This document shows, piece after piece, positions 45,496 through 57,479 of a stretch of DNA of 64,000 bases. Position 1 is the stretch's first letter; every line of letters starts with the position of its first letter. The notes under the pieces are model-generated. The model was not told the origin of the DNA and ran no database searches. It saw nothing but the letters and a program-made list of their open reading frames with translations. Origin of the DNA: Mactromeris polynyma (Eukaryota > Mollusca > Bivalvia > Venerida > Mactridae); contig JASFXZ010000014.1 of assembly GCA_032209605.1 (NCBI GenBank), positions 18,371,231 to 18,435,230 on the forward strand. The letters run 5' to 3'. A program made the translations under genes and the position numbers.

Positions 45496-47238
45496 CATCA
45501 TTTCCTAGTTGTTATGAAGCATATCAAAATTGATTTTAATGCTGATCTTTGCATACAATATTCAACAAATATGGACTACATGTGGGAGGGGCATCCCCTC
45601 CGGATGAGAAATATTTTCTCAGGCGCAAAGTCCATCACTTTTAAAATGATATTTTCCGAAATTGTGTTTGCTGCTTGTAAGGTATTACTTTTATTCATAG
45701 ATATGTGTACTTTTGTAAAAAGACACGGGACTGTTAAGGTTATATTTTGAAACAGTGCAAACGACATTATCGAGCAGCTATGACAGACTCAGTTCTTTCA
45801 AAAAATTGGCTTCAAAAAATCCAAGGACTCAACAAGCACTTTATTATGCCCCCACTCGAAAAGGGGGGGGGGGCATATAGATCTGTCCGTCCGTCCGTCT
45901 ATGTAGTTTTCTGGAAATTGCTCTTCATTCTGGTTGACCAGACATAGCACATTTTCGCATAAAATTGTGTCATGAAGGCATCAATGTTATGATCGGTTAA
46001 AGACGATATTATGGAACTTCTGTAATTTATGTCATAATTTGTGTGAAATAAGCATTGTCAAGGAAACGTCTCATTATTAACATGGATAAAAATATAGTAG
46101 TATTGCTGAAGGTTTCTCTTCTACAAATGACAAGTGTATTGACAGAACAAATGATGTTGTAACATTTTTTAAATCAAATTGCTATTTTCTCTTCTTGACG
46201 AAACATAAATGAAGTATTATAAGTTTACAAATGAAATAAAATGTAGATGTGGAATTATGTCATACTGTAGTGAATAGGATTTCAATGGTCGTGAGCCAAA
46301 CTCAGTTTTACAGGTTTTATCCTGAATATGAATTGTTTTGTCAGTTCCCAATAGTTATCCAATTTTTTAAAGAATTATACCTCCAGTCTACCTATATTGA
46401 TATTCAGCTTATTTTCTCACATACAATTTTGTGTTATGAAATTGATGATGGTAAAGCTTTCTAATTTTTGGCTTGGCCAGAGAACTTATGTCATTGGGAA
46501 TTGTCTATTGTGTGTGTCTGTGTATAACGGCTGAGTGTGTTCGAAAACTTTTTATTTTAAACTGAGTTTGTCTTTATTATCTGTTAGATTTTGTATTGGT
46601 CTAGGATTCCCTCAAAACTCCAGATACTGCATTTGCACATACTTTTCATTGATAAGTGGGCTGTTCTTGGTACACACATGAAATTATTCAACTTATTATA
46701 TTGAAAACTAATTTTCTAGAAACTTATACAGTTTTGAAAGTTAGTGGAGCGATGTTGCTCACTTAAGTTGCTGAGCATTTTTCTTTCTGTGAGACTGGTT
46801 AGTTTATGCATACTTCTTTTACATAAATTGTAGAGTCAAGCTTTTAACTCTTGATGACTGTTTTACTAAATAGTTAAAACGTTTAATTATATAAGTTTTA
46901 CAAAATAATGGTCTTAGTAGTCTATTAAGCCTTGTATTTATACGCCCTCAAACAATGTTTATCAAGGTGAATACTAGAATCACTCTATCAATTGGTTTGT
47001 CTGTCCAATGTAAAACATATGCAGTTTGTGTGGCTAACTTCTTCTTCAGTTTTCAAAGAATTGCAATGAACTTTGGTAATACAAGTACCATGATACATGA
47101 CATAAACGACATAAATTAACCGTGCATCCATCAACATGTTTTAGTATTATGTCCCTTTGAACTTTGTCTCCTTTCAGAACATATGTAATAACATTGTAGT
47201 TTATGTTGCAGACTACGTTAGTTAGTAAGCTCGACATA
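45496..47238. other. Intergenic; G-run repeat fragment at 45847-45905
   Basis: The segment tgcccccactcgaaaagggg... followed by cat and gtccgtccgtccgtct is a low-complexity dispersed repeat of a form I recall from many molluscan genomes. It has five C pairing with part of an 11-base G run (45863-45873). Elsewhere nothing is recognised. Confidence 0.4.
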
Positions 47239-47410
47239 TACACTCAAACCTCACTTAAAGATGACCTAAATAATGAGACCACCTCAAAATAAAGAAAAAA
47301 TTCAAGTTCATTTTCAATGTTTTGCTCTTTATTCAACCTCAATATTAATATCACCTCAATAAGAAGTCCATGAGTCCCAATGGTGGTCTTGATATTGAGG
47401 TTATTCTGTA
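47239..47410. mobile_element. TA-flanked MITE, family A, copy 2
   Basis: Left end tacactcaaacctcactt and right end gatattgaggttattctgta are diverged inverted partners resembling family A (tacagtaaaacctc). The interior holds inverted gaggt/acctc blocks (gagaccacctc, tggtggtcttgatattgagg). About 172 bp. Confidence 0.65.
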
Positions 47411-48443
47411 ACTAACATGAAGGTACTGTTTACTTCTTCTCCGTCCATTCTTCTGACTGTCTATAACACTTATGTGTATACAATCTTATGTATACAACTC
47501 CTATATTATTCAATATACTGACATAACAAAGTGTTCTTGACAGGCTATTGTGATCGGTAAATCTATGTCCAAGTGACATCTGTGATCTGCGGTGAGCCCC
47601 TCGCTATCAGCACTGTCCATGTTTTGATTATTGTTAAATGATCACAATGGCTTTGTATTTCTATACTAAAATGCATTGTGTAAATTCAATTAATTTAAAT
47701 GAGCATCTTCGAGTAAATCACTTCGTCCTAATATCGAATTTCACTTGTACAAAATGACCAGACGTTACCTTGGTATTTTACATTGCACTTTCTATGAAAC
47801 TGTGAAACACAAAACCAGTGTTCAATACCGAACAACTCCAGTGCGTTCAGCGCTTTGATTATATATCGGATAAGTTTATCATCATTTACATGAGTAAATG
47901 TTTAATATTAATGTAAATGTTTATGTACAAGTATGTTAATATGTACTACATGAGTCTATGATATTCTGGTATATTTGTTCTAATGTTTGTTCTATCATTC
48001 TAATGTATGTTTATGTGCAAGTATGTATGTTAATTGTATGTGTAAATGTATGTTAATTGTATGTGTAAATGTATAAGTAATGTAAATATTTATATAAAAG
48101 TATGTTTATATGTACCACATGGGTCTATGGCCTTTTGGTTGTTTGGAAATAAAACTTGTATATTCCCCATAAACTTTAAGGAAATTTGCCTATCGAACTG
48201 GCCGACAATTCAGAACAAGGGTGGTAAATATTGTAGATGTGGGAACTATCTATTGAATTGGAGATCATAGCCTTAATTCTCTTATTTCTGATAACGTTTC
48301 CTTAACCTAAATTTCACACCTTACAGATTAAAAACCCAAGCTATTGTCGGTCAAAATAGTTCGCACCAGGGCTATTTTCCAACGTTCTTGTCTAAAAGCG
48401 ACCTTGTTGTTAATTAACACTTTAATAGCACCCCGTACAACCT
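47411..48443. other. Intergenic; possible LINE 3' end at 48030-48160
   Basis: AT-rich. Two copies of gttaattgtatgtgtaaatgta, then catgggtctatggccttttggttg and aataaaac (about 48119-48155), look like the 3' tail of a CR1/L2-type element. No coding part is preserved. Confidence 0.35.
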
Positions 48444-48862
48444 ATTTGTGTTGCGTATTTTGCTGATTTTAAGAGTAACCGCTTACATGTATCGATTAAG
48501 CAAAGAACAAGCAATTTCTACATACCGTTTGTGTGCGATTGAGTGCCATATTTACCGAGAAAACAGGTTATATGTACGCCGTGTTTGCGAAAAGTTCGAC
48601 GTTTTCTTATATGACATTGAATTCTCAGCTTAATTCATGAATTCGAACAAGTTTGAATAGCTGGGAATAAACTTGACTCATTCTCCTGTAGTCCTACCAA
48701 GTGACGCTGTGCAATTTCTTATTTTGATGGAGATACAGAGTTTTAAAATTGACGAGGTATAATGTTTTGGCTAACGCTAGGAGCAGTTCCAAATTTACAT
48801 GGCTAACGGCTAAGACAGTTCCCAAATATGTTATGCTAACAGCCATGACCGTTCATCTCGTA
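48444..48862. repeat. Dispersed repeat, family D, copy 1
   Basis: Direct, highly similar counterpart of 56790-57181. It starts at tgattttaagagtaacc and runs through gcaatttctacataccgttt, ttctcagcttaattcat and gtcctaccaagtgacgctgt to cccaaatatgttatgctaac. Stops differ between copies and neither is coding. The origin (transposon or segmental copy) is unclear. Confidence 0.85.
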
Positions 48863-49227
48863 TGAGACGCTGAAGGCGTTGTCGAAAAAAGGTGCTAAAA
48901 GGGCTTTTGTTCGAAACTATCCGAAATATAGTATAAGCCAGACATTTAATCTTTAATGACAAGTGTAGCAGAAGAGGACTATTATTTTAAGGTTTGTTTG
49001 ACATAATATATGGAAAACAAATTAGACCTAGTAAAATACTAAATTCATCGAGTAATTGTTTCTTTTCGCTATAAACTGGAACATCATTTTATTCCGATTA
49101 AACATCGTCAAGCATTTTGAAATGATGCAGATGTGTTCGATTTTTTAAATATAATCTGGTTGTTGATATATATTGTTTGGGGGGGGGGGGGTTGTCCATT
49201 TAGTAAAATATGTTAGTATTAAGTAAT
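48863..49227. other. Short intergenic stretch with a 13-base G run
   Basis: G homopolymer at 49179-49191. No gene is recognised. Confidence 0.5.
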
Positions 49228-49410
49228 TACAGTAAAACCTCAATAATGCGTCACTATTGGACACTTGAAAACTGGTCTTATTATTGAGGTGGTCTTAATA
49301 TTCAGGTTGAATAATGAGCAAAAATAGTGAAAATGGACTTGAAAATTGTCTTCTTAATTTTGAGGTGGTCATATTTGATTGAGGTGATCGTTAGGTGAGG
49401 TTTTACTGTA
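49228..49410. mobile_element. TA-flanked MITE, family A, copy 3
   Basis: Ends tacagtaaaacctcaa (49228) and ggtgaggttttactgta (to 49410) are inverted partners, with TA at both edges. 183 bp, about twice the length of copy 1, with extra internal gaggtggtc repeats. Confidence 0.8.
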
Positions 49411-50344
49411 CATTATATATTTATAAAACGATATTTAAACTTATATACTTACGTTAAACGACAGCAGATGAAGTCTTTAAGTTCTTTGTAGAACCAGTCA
49501 TTCATCGAAGTGTATAGATAGAAATGTATACTGGAATTAGAGAACTGCAACAGAAACGTGATTGTCCAAAATAAGTGTCCATAATAATAATTGTTTAAAT
49601 GCTTATGTGTCTCCCCGTGTCGCTCAGCTTTCAAATAATTATACAATCTCCCAGCACAACTCTTTTAATTACAATCATTTCGATTGCATAATATAAAATC
49701 GTTTGATAGTAACATTAAATTCTATTTTGATCATTAATATCATTAACATCCTATATTGCCAGTTGCGTGTAGTCCTATACCAACAGAATGGTGAACCAGA
49801 GAACAGTGAGCAATTTCCAAGTACAGTGAGCGAAGCAAATAAGTTGAAGCACACTAGTTTTAAAACCACTCCTAATGTTGAGCGTCACTGTAATACTGAA
49901 ATGAGCTGATGCCAGATTCGTTGGAAATGCACCCCTCCAATCAACGGATAACGAATTATCGCGAAATATGTTTAATTAATGTTATCGATGTTTCGTAATC
50001 TATAAAATTCACATCCTTTCGTTTCTGGTGTCCGTTTAAAAATATCCACAGTGCGTAACAGTCTTTCTGTATTTATGACACTTTACGTAACGCAATAAAA
50101 CTACTTTTGTCAAATCAATTTTGAGGAGCGGCAGAGGTTATCTTAAATTTTTGTCTTTCCATGTAAGTACTTTGTTCCGTTTTGTTCATTTCATTTCCCT
50201 TCAGTCATTATTGTTGTATATTGGTATTAAGACATAAATTAACACCGTGAGTTCGTATACTAGACTAGTTTATTAAAGCACTGTACATTGTATATAAATA
50301 TGATAGAGATGCTAGTAACATAGAGAGGCCTTGATGAGGGTATC
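49411..50344. other. Intergenic sequence without recognisable gene
   Basis: Small overlapping frames (for example 49703-49909 plus) carry no domain. Nothing else is seen. Confidence 0.5.
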
Positions 50345-50929
50345 ATTAGGAAGTATTAATATATATTTTATTCATTTGAGTCTCATTCTTGCATATAACA
50401 CAATATTTCATTAAAAACAATACACACATATTCATGCAAGACCATTCTATAAGAATTATAAGATACTATGGCACTAATTATAGACATTCTATTTACAATC
50501 TGAATAGAATTACATCACTATACAAATAGATAAATTAAAAGTTGAGAGGCTGGCATTAATCGCGATTAATAAGTATTTTTTAAGTATTAATATCCTGAAT
50601 AAAAAAGAGCTACAAGAGAAAAAAAGGTTGTATAAGATATGAATATCATAACACTAATGAGTATTATTTATGACAAATTTAAAATCAAATATTATATCAG
50701 ATCAGATCTATTTTTAACTGTATTAATACCAGCTTCTCAGTTTATCAATAGTTCTACATAAAACATAGTAATAATATCTTAAAATAAATAAGGTATCATC
50801 AAATGTAAAAAACAAAATATTTCAATGTTTAAAAAGGATGCACTTTTTATGAATGAAACCTTTAATAATAATCTAAAAGTAATCCGTATTAATGATACAA
50901 AACATTAAAACGTTTTTGGAGAATATTAA

Positions 50930-51939
50930 AACAGGTTTTGGCAGTTAATTTGGCAATTTCAACATTTGAGAGTACAAAACTACTTTTTTGTTCATCACTC
51001 ATACAAGTAAAATCTTCCTTGATATCCATAGCTCTATCAAATAAAACATTTCTAAGTTGCTGGTAAGCAGGACATTGAGTTAATACATGTATTTCTGATT
51101 CAACATTTTGTTTACAAATAGGGCATATTTTTATCCTATAATGCTATATTTTCATATCTTCCTGTTTCAAGACGAAGCGGACCAACCCCACACCTAAACT
51201 TTGCTAACGCAGATTTATGCTTTGCAGGCATTGGAAGATATACATATGATTCAGTCACAGACTGATGTTAAAACAATTGATATGTACGTAATTTGTTTCG
51301 GGTAATACCATTAGAACCAGTTGGACTAGTTATACATTGTTTCCATTCATTAATATACAAATTCATACTATTTTGCTTAACCATATCACAGAAATTTCTA
51401 GATGATAAATATGTACATGAATCAGTCATGTGAGATATATTAATAGAATCTAAATGTTGTCTGAAGCTATATTGCCAGTTTTTGCATCTATTTCCATATT
51501 TAGTATTGCAATATTCATACACCCTAATATTCAATCTACCTCTATCCATTTTATGAGTTCTATGCCATTGCCTAGCTATTGATATCCACTGTTTCACATG
51601 TGGTGGTTGCCAACCAAGTTCACCATAGAGAGCTGCAGTAGGAGTATATTTTCCCAAACTCAGATAAAAACGCATAGCTCGATTTTGTACTGCATTGATA
51701 CAGGAGTGAGACTTATTACCCCAAATGGAGGCGCCGTATGATATAATAGGCCACACCATGCTATCATATAGTTTAGTGAAAACATTATATGGCATGCCAC
51801 CGAGACTTTTAGATTTTACTATAATGAGACCAAGTGCTCTTCTGGCACTTTGTGCTACAGACTTTGCAGTTTTACAAAAATCTAAATAAAATTCCAAGGT
51901 AAGTGTAATTTTTTGCAACCTGTAAACTATGAGTACCAC
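50930..51939 (-). pseudogene. LINE pol C-terminal part, copy 2
   Basis: The frame 51268-51939 has SLGGMPYNVFTKLYDSMVWP and GELGWQPPHVKQW. Below 51260 the reading continues in broken form: MPAKHKSALAKFRCGVGPLR, ETGRYE, and traces of a C-x2-C-x7-H-x4-C motif with ESEIHVLTQCPAYQ. It ends with AKTCFNILQKRFNVL. It parallels copy 1 block for block. Confidence 0.82.
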
Positions 51940-52006
51940 ACGTAAAGTTATGAGCTGTTCTTAAAACAGATGATGATCTAAAGTGAACAACATTGCTTTT
52001 TTATTA

Positions 52007-52960
52007 TCATGGATTAACTGTCATAGAGTTTAAAGAACACCAGTTTGATAAAATATCTAATAGATATTGTAAATCATTTTCATTTACAGCTATAAGGACA
52101 ATATCATCTGCATATAATACGATACAGCCTATTTCATTCTCTATATCGACACCTTTACATGTAGCCTTAATTTGGGTGACTAGGTCATTCAAAAACAAAT
52201 TGAATAATAAGGGTGACAGCGCACAACCTTGACGTAATACACTTGTATTTTCAAACCATTCTGTATATCGACCATTAATTCTAACACAAGATGACACTGA
52301 CTTGTACAAAGATATCAAAGCATTAAACATGCTACCCTTTATCCCAATATCGAACAGTTTTTACCATAGCAGATTACGATTAATGAAATCATACGCTTTT
52401 CTAAAATCAATGAAGGCACAAAAGGTAGACTGTCTAAGTTATTACCTTGTATCAATAATATTACATAATGTTGACAAATGATAGTATTTGTTTGTTTCCT
52501 AAAGCCATTCTGCTCATCGGTTAAGATGTTATTATTTTCAGCCCAATTAGAAAGCCTATTGTTTAATACAGAACAATAAATCTTATACATAGAGCAAGAC
52601 AATGCTATACCCCTGTAAGATAATGGATCACGAGGATCAACAGTATTAGACTTAGCGCCATTGACCGATTTTTCGTGTGTCTCAAACTTGACTTTATTTT
52701 ATTAGGTATAGGAGCAATAATAATTTTTCCCCAGTCATTGGGTATAGTTCCTGTTGTAAAACACACATTCAACAATATATGTAAAAATGAAATACAGCAG
52801 TTATTTCTAAAAATATCTATTGGAATGTTGTCAAAACCACTGGCTTTGCCTTGCTTAGCTTTAAAAATAGCTGTTTTTATTTCTTCAACAGTGATACCAC
52901 AATTTAAGAGCTCATGTTTTGTGTTTAAAACATTTTCTTGACATGTTGAAGAATTTGAAT
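52007..52960 (-). pseudogene. LINE reverse transcriptase, copy 2, fragmented
   Basis: Pieces in order: IKTAIFKAKQGKASGFDNIP, GTIPNDWGKIIIAPIPNK, then after frame breaks MSCSMYKIYCSVLNNRLSNW and EQNGFRKQTNT. After a further break come VLRQGCALSPLLFNLFLNDL (motif B) and IVLYADDIVLIAV (YADD box, about 52100-52116). Motif A is disrupted near 52400-52440. At least four frame interruptions are seen. Confidence 0.88.
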
Positions 52961-53660
52961 ACTGAGTAGGCTCATAATTCTTATTTAAAAGATTATTGAA
53001 CTCATTTTTCCATTTGCATAAAACATGGGAAATATCATTAGAAATGCTACCATCATTCATCACTACTTCCATAGGTATTCCTTTATTTTTAGTCTGTGCA
53101 ACACCTATTTTACCAATGGTTTTCCAGAATTCCTGTGGGTTTGAAGTTCGAAGCCAAATCTGCTTGAAAAGATACCCAATGAGAGCGTTTTGCTTGTTGG
53201 ACTGCTCTGTCAAATTTCTTTCGAGCTGCAATGGACACATTTTTAGAGCCCTTTTTTCAGACTGTGAATTATTAAAATATTTAAGCCAATTTCTTTCTGA
53301 CAAACATAAGGATTTAGCAATACGACGTTTTTTATTACAAGTATTAGACACATATACTGTTTTGTGTGGAATATTTTTATACATTTCATCTTTCATGATT
53401 TTACATAAATCATTGTAAGCATTATCAATATCAATTTGATATTTCAAACCCTGTTCAAGTTTAAATACAGTTTCATGGAGCTCATTTGTAACAGTATTAG
53501 AGACTCGAAAATTAGTAGGTATTCCTTTCAAATTAAACTTGATTGACTTGTCATAATTAACATCATGTTCATATGCATGTACACTTGAGTTATAATGATC
53601 ATATGTCGAATTATTAATTTCGATTACATTACAGTTTTCTCCACTTAAATTAATGAAATA
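52960..53660 (-). pseudogene. LINE endonuclease-RT linker region, copy 2
   Basis: The 308-codon frame 52605-53531 starts with a linker containing LEQGLKYQIDIDNAYNDLCKI and PQEFWKTIGKIGVAQTKNKG. This parallels the linker in copy 1 (SKFWKSIGNIGV, about 34270). A few endonuclease-end residues may lie up to 53660. Confidence 0.75.
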
Positions 53661-54086
53661 CAGTTGATAATTTTATTCTGTAAACTGTTCTTTCAATACA
53701 ATTTGTCCATTGCTCTAATTGTCTCTGTTTTGAGAATCCTCGTTAATAAGTATCGTGTCCATTATAACACCATTAACGTCAGAAAACAACGATTACACTT
53801 GATACAAGAATAATTATGTACAGTAATATGATATCAACCTAACAATTAGATGTCTGCAGTCATTCAGCATGTGTTTGCTGTCATGCTAATCTGTTAATGA
53901 ATTGTTTATGAACTGGAAAAGAATTCCATTCACAAAATATGTAAGCTGTAATCCAGTGAAACGGTACACTGTACATATATTTCTACTTGTAAGAAACAAT
54001 GTGGTAATAAGGCATTATTATGGCCTTTTCCATAGATTACACATTATTCACTTGGAACATATTAATATGTCTGGAGGTTTCCTGTT
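53661..54086. other. Short intergenic stretch between LINE and gypsy remnants
   Basis: No gene, RNA or repeat recognised. Confidence 0.5.
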
Positions 54087-55010
54087 CTAACGTTGTGGGT
54101 ACCGTCGCGGTGTAATATCCGGTGCTGTTGTATCTGTTTCTGAGGGTGTTGCTGAAGTTTGTGTAGTTGGTGTGGCTGACACATCATTGTCGATGTACAC
54201 GTTTTCGGTATTTATGCCGTCCTTTGGTACACCTGTGCCTACAATTTGGTCAACGTGACGTCTCCAGTTTCCGTCTTCACTCCTTTTAACATCGTACATT
54301 AAAGGTCCTTTGCGATTTTGAATTGTCGCATTTGTCCATTTGTTTCCTTTTCGATAATCACGAACCATGACATTTTCCCCTGGCTCAAAATCTCGTGTTT
54401 TTCTCTGACTTTCTGATATTTTGAACTGTTTATTTTCCACTGTCTCTTGAACATTTGGTTTCACGAGGTCTAGACGTGAACGTAATTGTCGTCCAATAAA
54501 CAATTTTGCTGGTGATTCGTTTGTAGTGCTGTGGGGTGTACTCGGTTTGTACGTCGCTGTCGTTTTATGAGCAATTCCATTGCTTTTGCAGAAACGTTGG
54601 AAATATTCACTGTTGAATTGAGGACCGTTATCACTGACAATCTGAGTCATTACGCCATAACGTCCACAGTACGTACTTAACGCGTCAACTGTTTTCTCGG
54701 CAGTTGTAGAATTCATAATTTCAACTTCCGGCCACTTTGAGTGCGCGTCAACCATTATGAGAAACATATGGCCCATAAATGGTCCTGCGTAGTCGATGTG
54801 AACTCGTTCATTTGGTCTCGACGGCCACTCCCAAGGGTGTAAGTATGATTTCGGTGGTGAGTTTTGGTTTTCTTGGCAACCATAACATTGCTTTGTTATG
54901 TGTTCAATATCACTGTCCAAACCTGGCCACCACACATAACCACGGCTGAGATTTTTCATCTTCACTATTCCTATGTGACCTTCGTGTAACTCATTTTACA
55001 CCTTTTCGCG
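54087..55010 (-). pseudogene. Gypsy integrase with deletion of the catalytic Glu region
   Basis: The zinc-binding N terminus (LHEGHIG, an in-frame stop just before it at about 54999, and CYGCQ) is followed by a 292-codon frame from 54965. Catalytic Asp58 is in HIDYAGPF and Asp112 is in VSDNGPQF. The protein then passes directly from HKTTATYKPST to PHSTTNESPAKLF (residues 143/144, about 54536). The stretch of roughly 50 residues that normally carries NGxAER and the third catalytic residue is missing. The C-terminal part keeps FEPGENVMVRDY and a Thr-rich tail. No frame loss occurred at the deletion. Confidence 0.88.
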
Positions 55011-55229
55011 TAATTTGCGTAATTTCTTGGGAATAATAACACGTAGACCCCATATTAAACAGTTATTTTCTACCGACGGTTCGTTTCTACGAATGTAGTA
55101 TTGTAGTAAACCAGTGTCTGTAGGTTTGTTTTTCCAACCATGTAGCGTATAGCCTAGACCCTTTGACAATGTGATGTCACGTCGCGTTTCCCTTTGAACA
55201 TCTGCTGCGTTTACTGTGTTTCGTGTTCT

Positions 55230-56150
55230 GATTTACATGGTAATCTCGATAATCCATCAGCATTGGCATTTTGTTTCGAGGTTTTGAACTCGATGTCATA
55301 GTCATATCCTTGCAACGTAATATCATACCGTTGCAAACGTGATGCTGTAGTCACTGGAATGCCTTTTCTAGGACCGAAGATACTAAGTAAGGCTTGATTA
55401 TCCGTAACTAACGTGAACTTTCGTCCGAATATGTAATTGTGCCACTTTTGGACTGACCATACTATGCTCAGAGCCTCCTTTTGGACCTGAAGTTATCGGT
55501 TTCTCCACGCCGTCAGGCATGACGTGCGAGATGACGGAACCTAGCCCGTAAGCTGAGCTATCGCAAGCAACTTTGATTGGTAGTGACGGATCATAATGCG
55601 TCAAAACAACATCTGACGTTATCACTTATTTGATTTGGTCAAATGCACTTTGTGCTTCATTGGTCCATTTAAATTTCACATTCTTGTGTAAGAGCGCGTG
55701 TAATGGGTGCACAATTGTAGCTATGTCATTGACAAATTTTGCATAATAGTTACCCATTCCGAGCCATGCTCGTAGCTGTGTTATATTATGCGATCTAGGA
55801 GCGTTCACAATTGCGTCAATCTTGTCTTGTGATTTATTGAGACCATTTTCCCCTTTTCGAAGAATCGGCATTTATCCAATCTTGCGCGCAGATTGAACTT
55901 GCTCAATCTTTGTAGAACTAATTCAAGATTCTGTAGATGTTCGTTATCAGTTTTGTCTGTGATGATCATGACATCCAGTATGCAGCTGGTTCCGGGTAAG
56001 CCCTTCAATATTTGGTCAATCGTACGTTGCCATATTGCCGTTGACGGTGAAATACCCATCACAAGACGGTTGTACTTATTCAGCCCAACATGTGTATTAA
56101 TTGTCAAATAGCCTTTTGACTTTTCGTCAAGCTGTACTTGATGATATGCT
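55230..56150 (-). pseudogene. Gypsy reverse transcriptase/RNase H, broken
   Basis: RT blocks: GLNKYNRLVMGISPSTAIWQ, then CILDVMIITDK where the catalytic YxDD box would be. The second Asp is replaced by Val and the Tyr is lost (about 55960-55985). Then LRARLDKCRFFEKG, a frameshift near 55870, AWLGMGNYYAKFVNDIATIV, PLHALLHKNVKFKWT, and the RNase H start LPIKVACDSSAYGLGSVISH (about 55510-55590). Further RNase H is in pieces. Confidence 0.85.
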
Positions 56151-56789
56151 GATCATTAGGATGTATTAATGTCGAATATATTACAGTTATATGTTATCTT
56201 ATCTAACCAATAGAAGGACAATGGCCGTTGGTTTCATTTTAAAAAATCCCCGTGGCAATTTCGCGCCTTACTACAGACGTACTGTGAAACATTGCATTAC
56301 AATACAAGTTGACGCGGCAATCGTCCATCGTACATCAACATTGAATACCGACCCAGATTGAGAACGGAGCCAGCACTGACATTGTTATTCGTCTTATATT
56401 TTGAATACATATCTTAAATCGAACCAAGAGCTAGCACTGACATCAACGTTCGGAATGTGTCGTGGCGAATGCATATCTATAGAGTCGAATAACGAGCCAG
56501 CTCGCACATCGTTATTCGAGTTTTCTATATATTTGAATGTTCAAACCAAAGAAGAGGAATTGAAATTCCAGCGTGCTTCTCTTTACACCAGAGACTTTAC
56601 CACTTCTAGGTAATTATCTAGACCTTTTCATAGAGTATCGTCAAAATAAGTTGATTAACTGTTGAGTCGCCTGGAGCAAGCCCTGTACATCCCGTACGAC
56701 CAGCTGTATCAATGGCTGTTCTGTAGATGATGGCTGTGCTATGTACAAGGTGCGATATTTACGAAGGGTAAGTATTTGCTATTTTTGTT
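56151..56789. other. Intergenic sequence without recognisable gene
   Basis: Short frames only (for example 56401-56613 plus). Nothing is recognised. Confidence 0.5.
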
Positions 56790-57181
56790 GCGATTTTTGT
56801 TGATTTTAAGGGTAACCACTTATAGGTATCGTTTAATCAATAACAAGCAATTTCTACATACCGTTTGTGTGCGAGTGGGTGCCATATTTATCGAGAAAAC
56901 AGGTAATATGTACGCCGTGTTTGCGAAAAGTTCGACGTTTTCTTATATGACATTGAATTCTCAGCTTAATTCATAAATTCGGACAAGTTTGAATAACTGG
57001 GAATAAACTTGAATCATTCTCCTGCAGTCCTACCAAGTGACGCTGTGCAATTTCTTATTTTGATGAAGATACAGAGTTTTAAAATTGACGAGGCTAACGC
57101 TAATGGCAGTTCAGATTTCACATGGCTAACGACTAAGACAGTCCCCAAATATGTTATGCTAACAGCCATTACAGTTCATCG
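56790..57181. repeat. Dispersed repeat, family D, copy 2
   Basis: Direct counterpart of 48444-48862. The two copies differ by scattered substitutions and a small indel near gacgaggctaacgc (copy 1 has about 13 extra bases there). Confidence 0.85.
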
Positions 57182-57479
57182 AGAAAATCGCCAGAGAGTT
57201 TTAGCACCAATGCATTGGTTGTGGGTTACTTGTGCGTTATAATGTTAAATTAAACTGATTTGCCTGTATTACTGACAATAATATAATAAGAAATCGTAGT
57301 TATAAACACCGGCACAACGATGTAATTTTCCGAGTAAACGTAGAGCAGTGTCGGGTATTTCAGAATGTCGGTACTAGTTTGCCGACACCATCATGTTAAC
57401 TCCAGTTTAATACGTGTACGTTATGATTACGTCATTAGCGAGTTCGTGAGCTAATGAGGCGGTTCAACAAAAAACATAT

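Larger units (their letters stand above)
50345..53660 (-). mobile_element. LINE, 5'-truncated and heavily decayed, copy 2
   Basis: Same minus-strand order and same protein family as the LINE at 31690-35495. A linker region (53531-52960), RT (52940-52007, broken by several frameshifts and stops), thumb (51939-51268), CCHC region (51260-50930) and an AT-rich 3' region are present. The endonuclease is almost wholly missing, so the 5' break is about 500-700 bp further in than in copy 1. Copy 2 is the more decayed of the two by number of frame breaks. Confidence 0.88.
54087..56150 (-). mobile_element. Ty3/gypsy pol remnant (RT-RNase H-integrase)
   Basis: Minus strand, from right to left: RT palm and thumb (56147-55640), RNase H (55600-55230, broken), and integrase (55010-54087) with a C-terminal tail. 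The RT begins mid-domain (AYHQVQLDEKSKGYLTINTH), so gag, protease and the N-terminal RT are gone. No LTRs were found on either side. Several frameshifts and stops occur. Not functional. Confidence 0.88.

Noticed and set aside
54087..56150. Complete LTR retrotransposon
   Set aside because: No long direct repeats flank the pol remnant, and gag and protease are absent.
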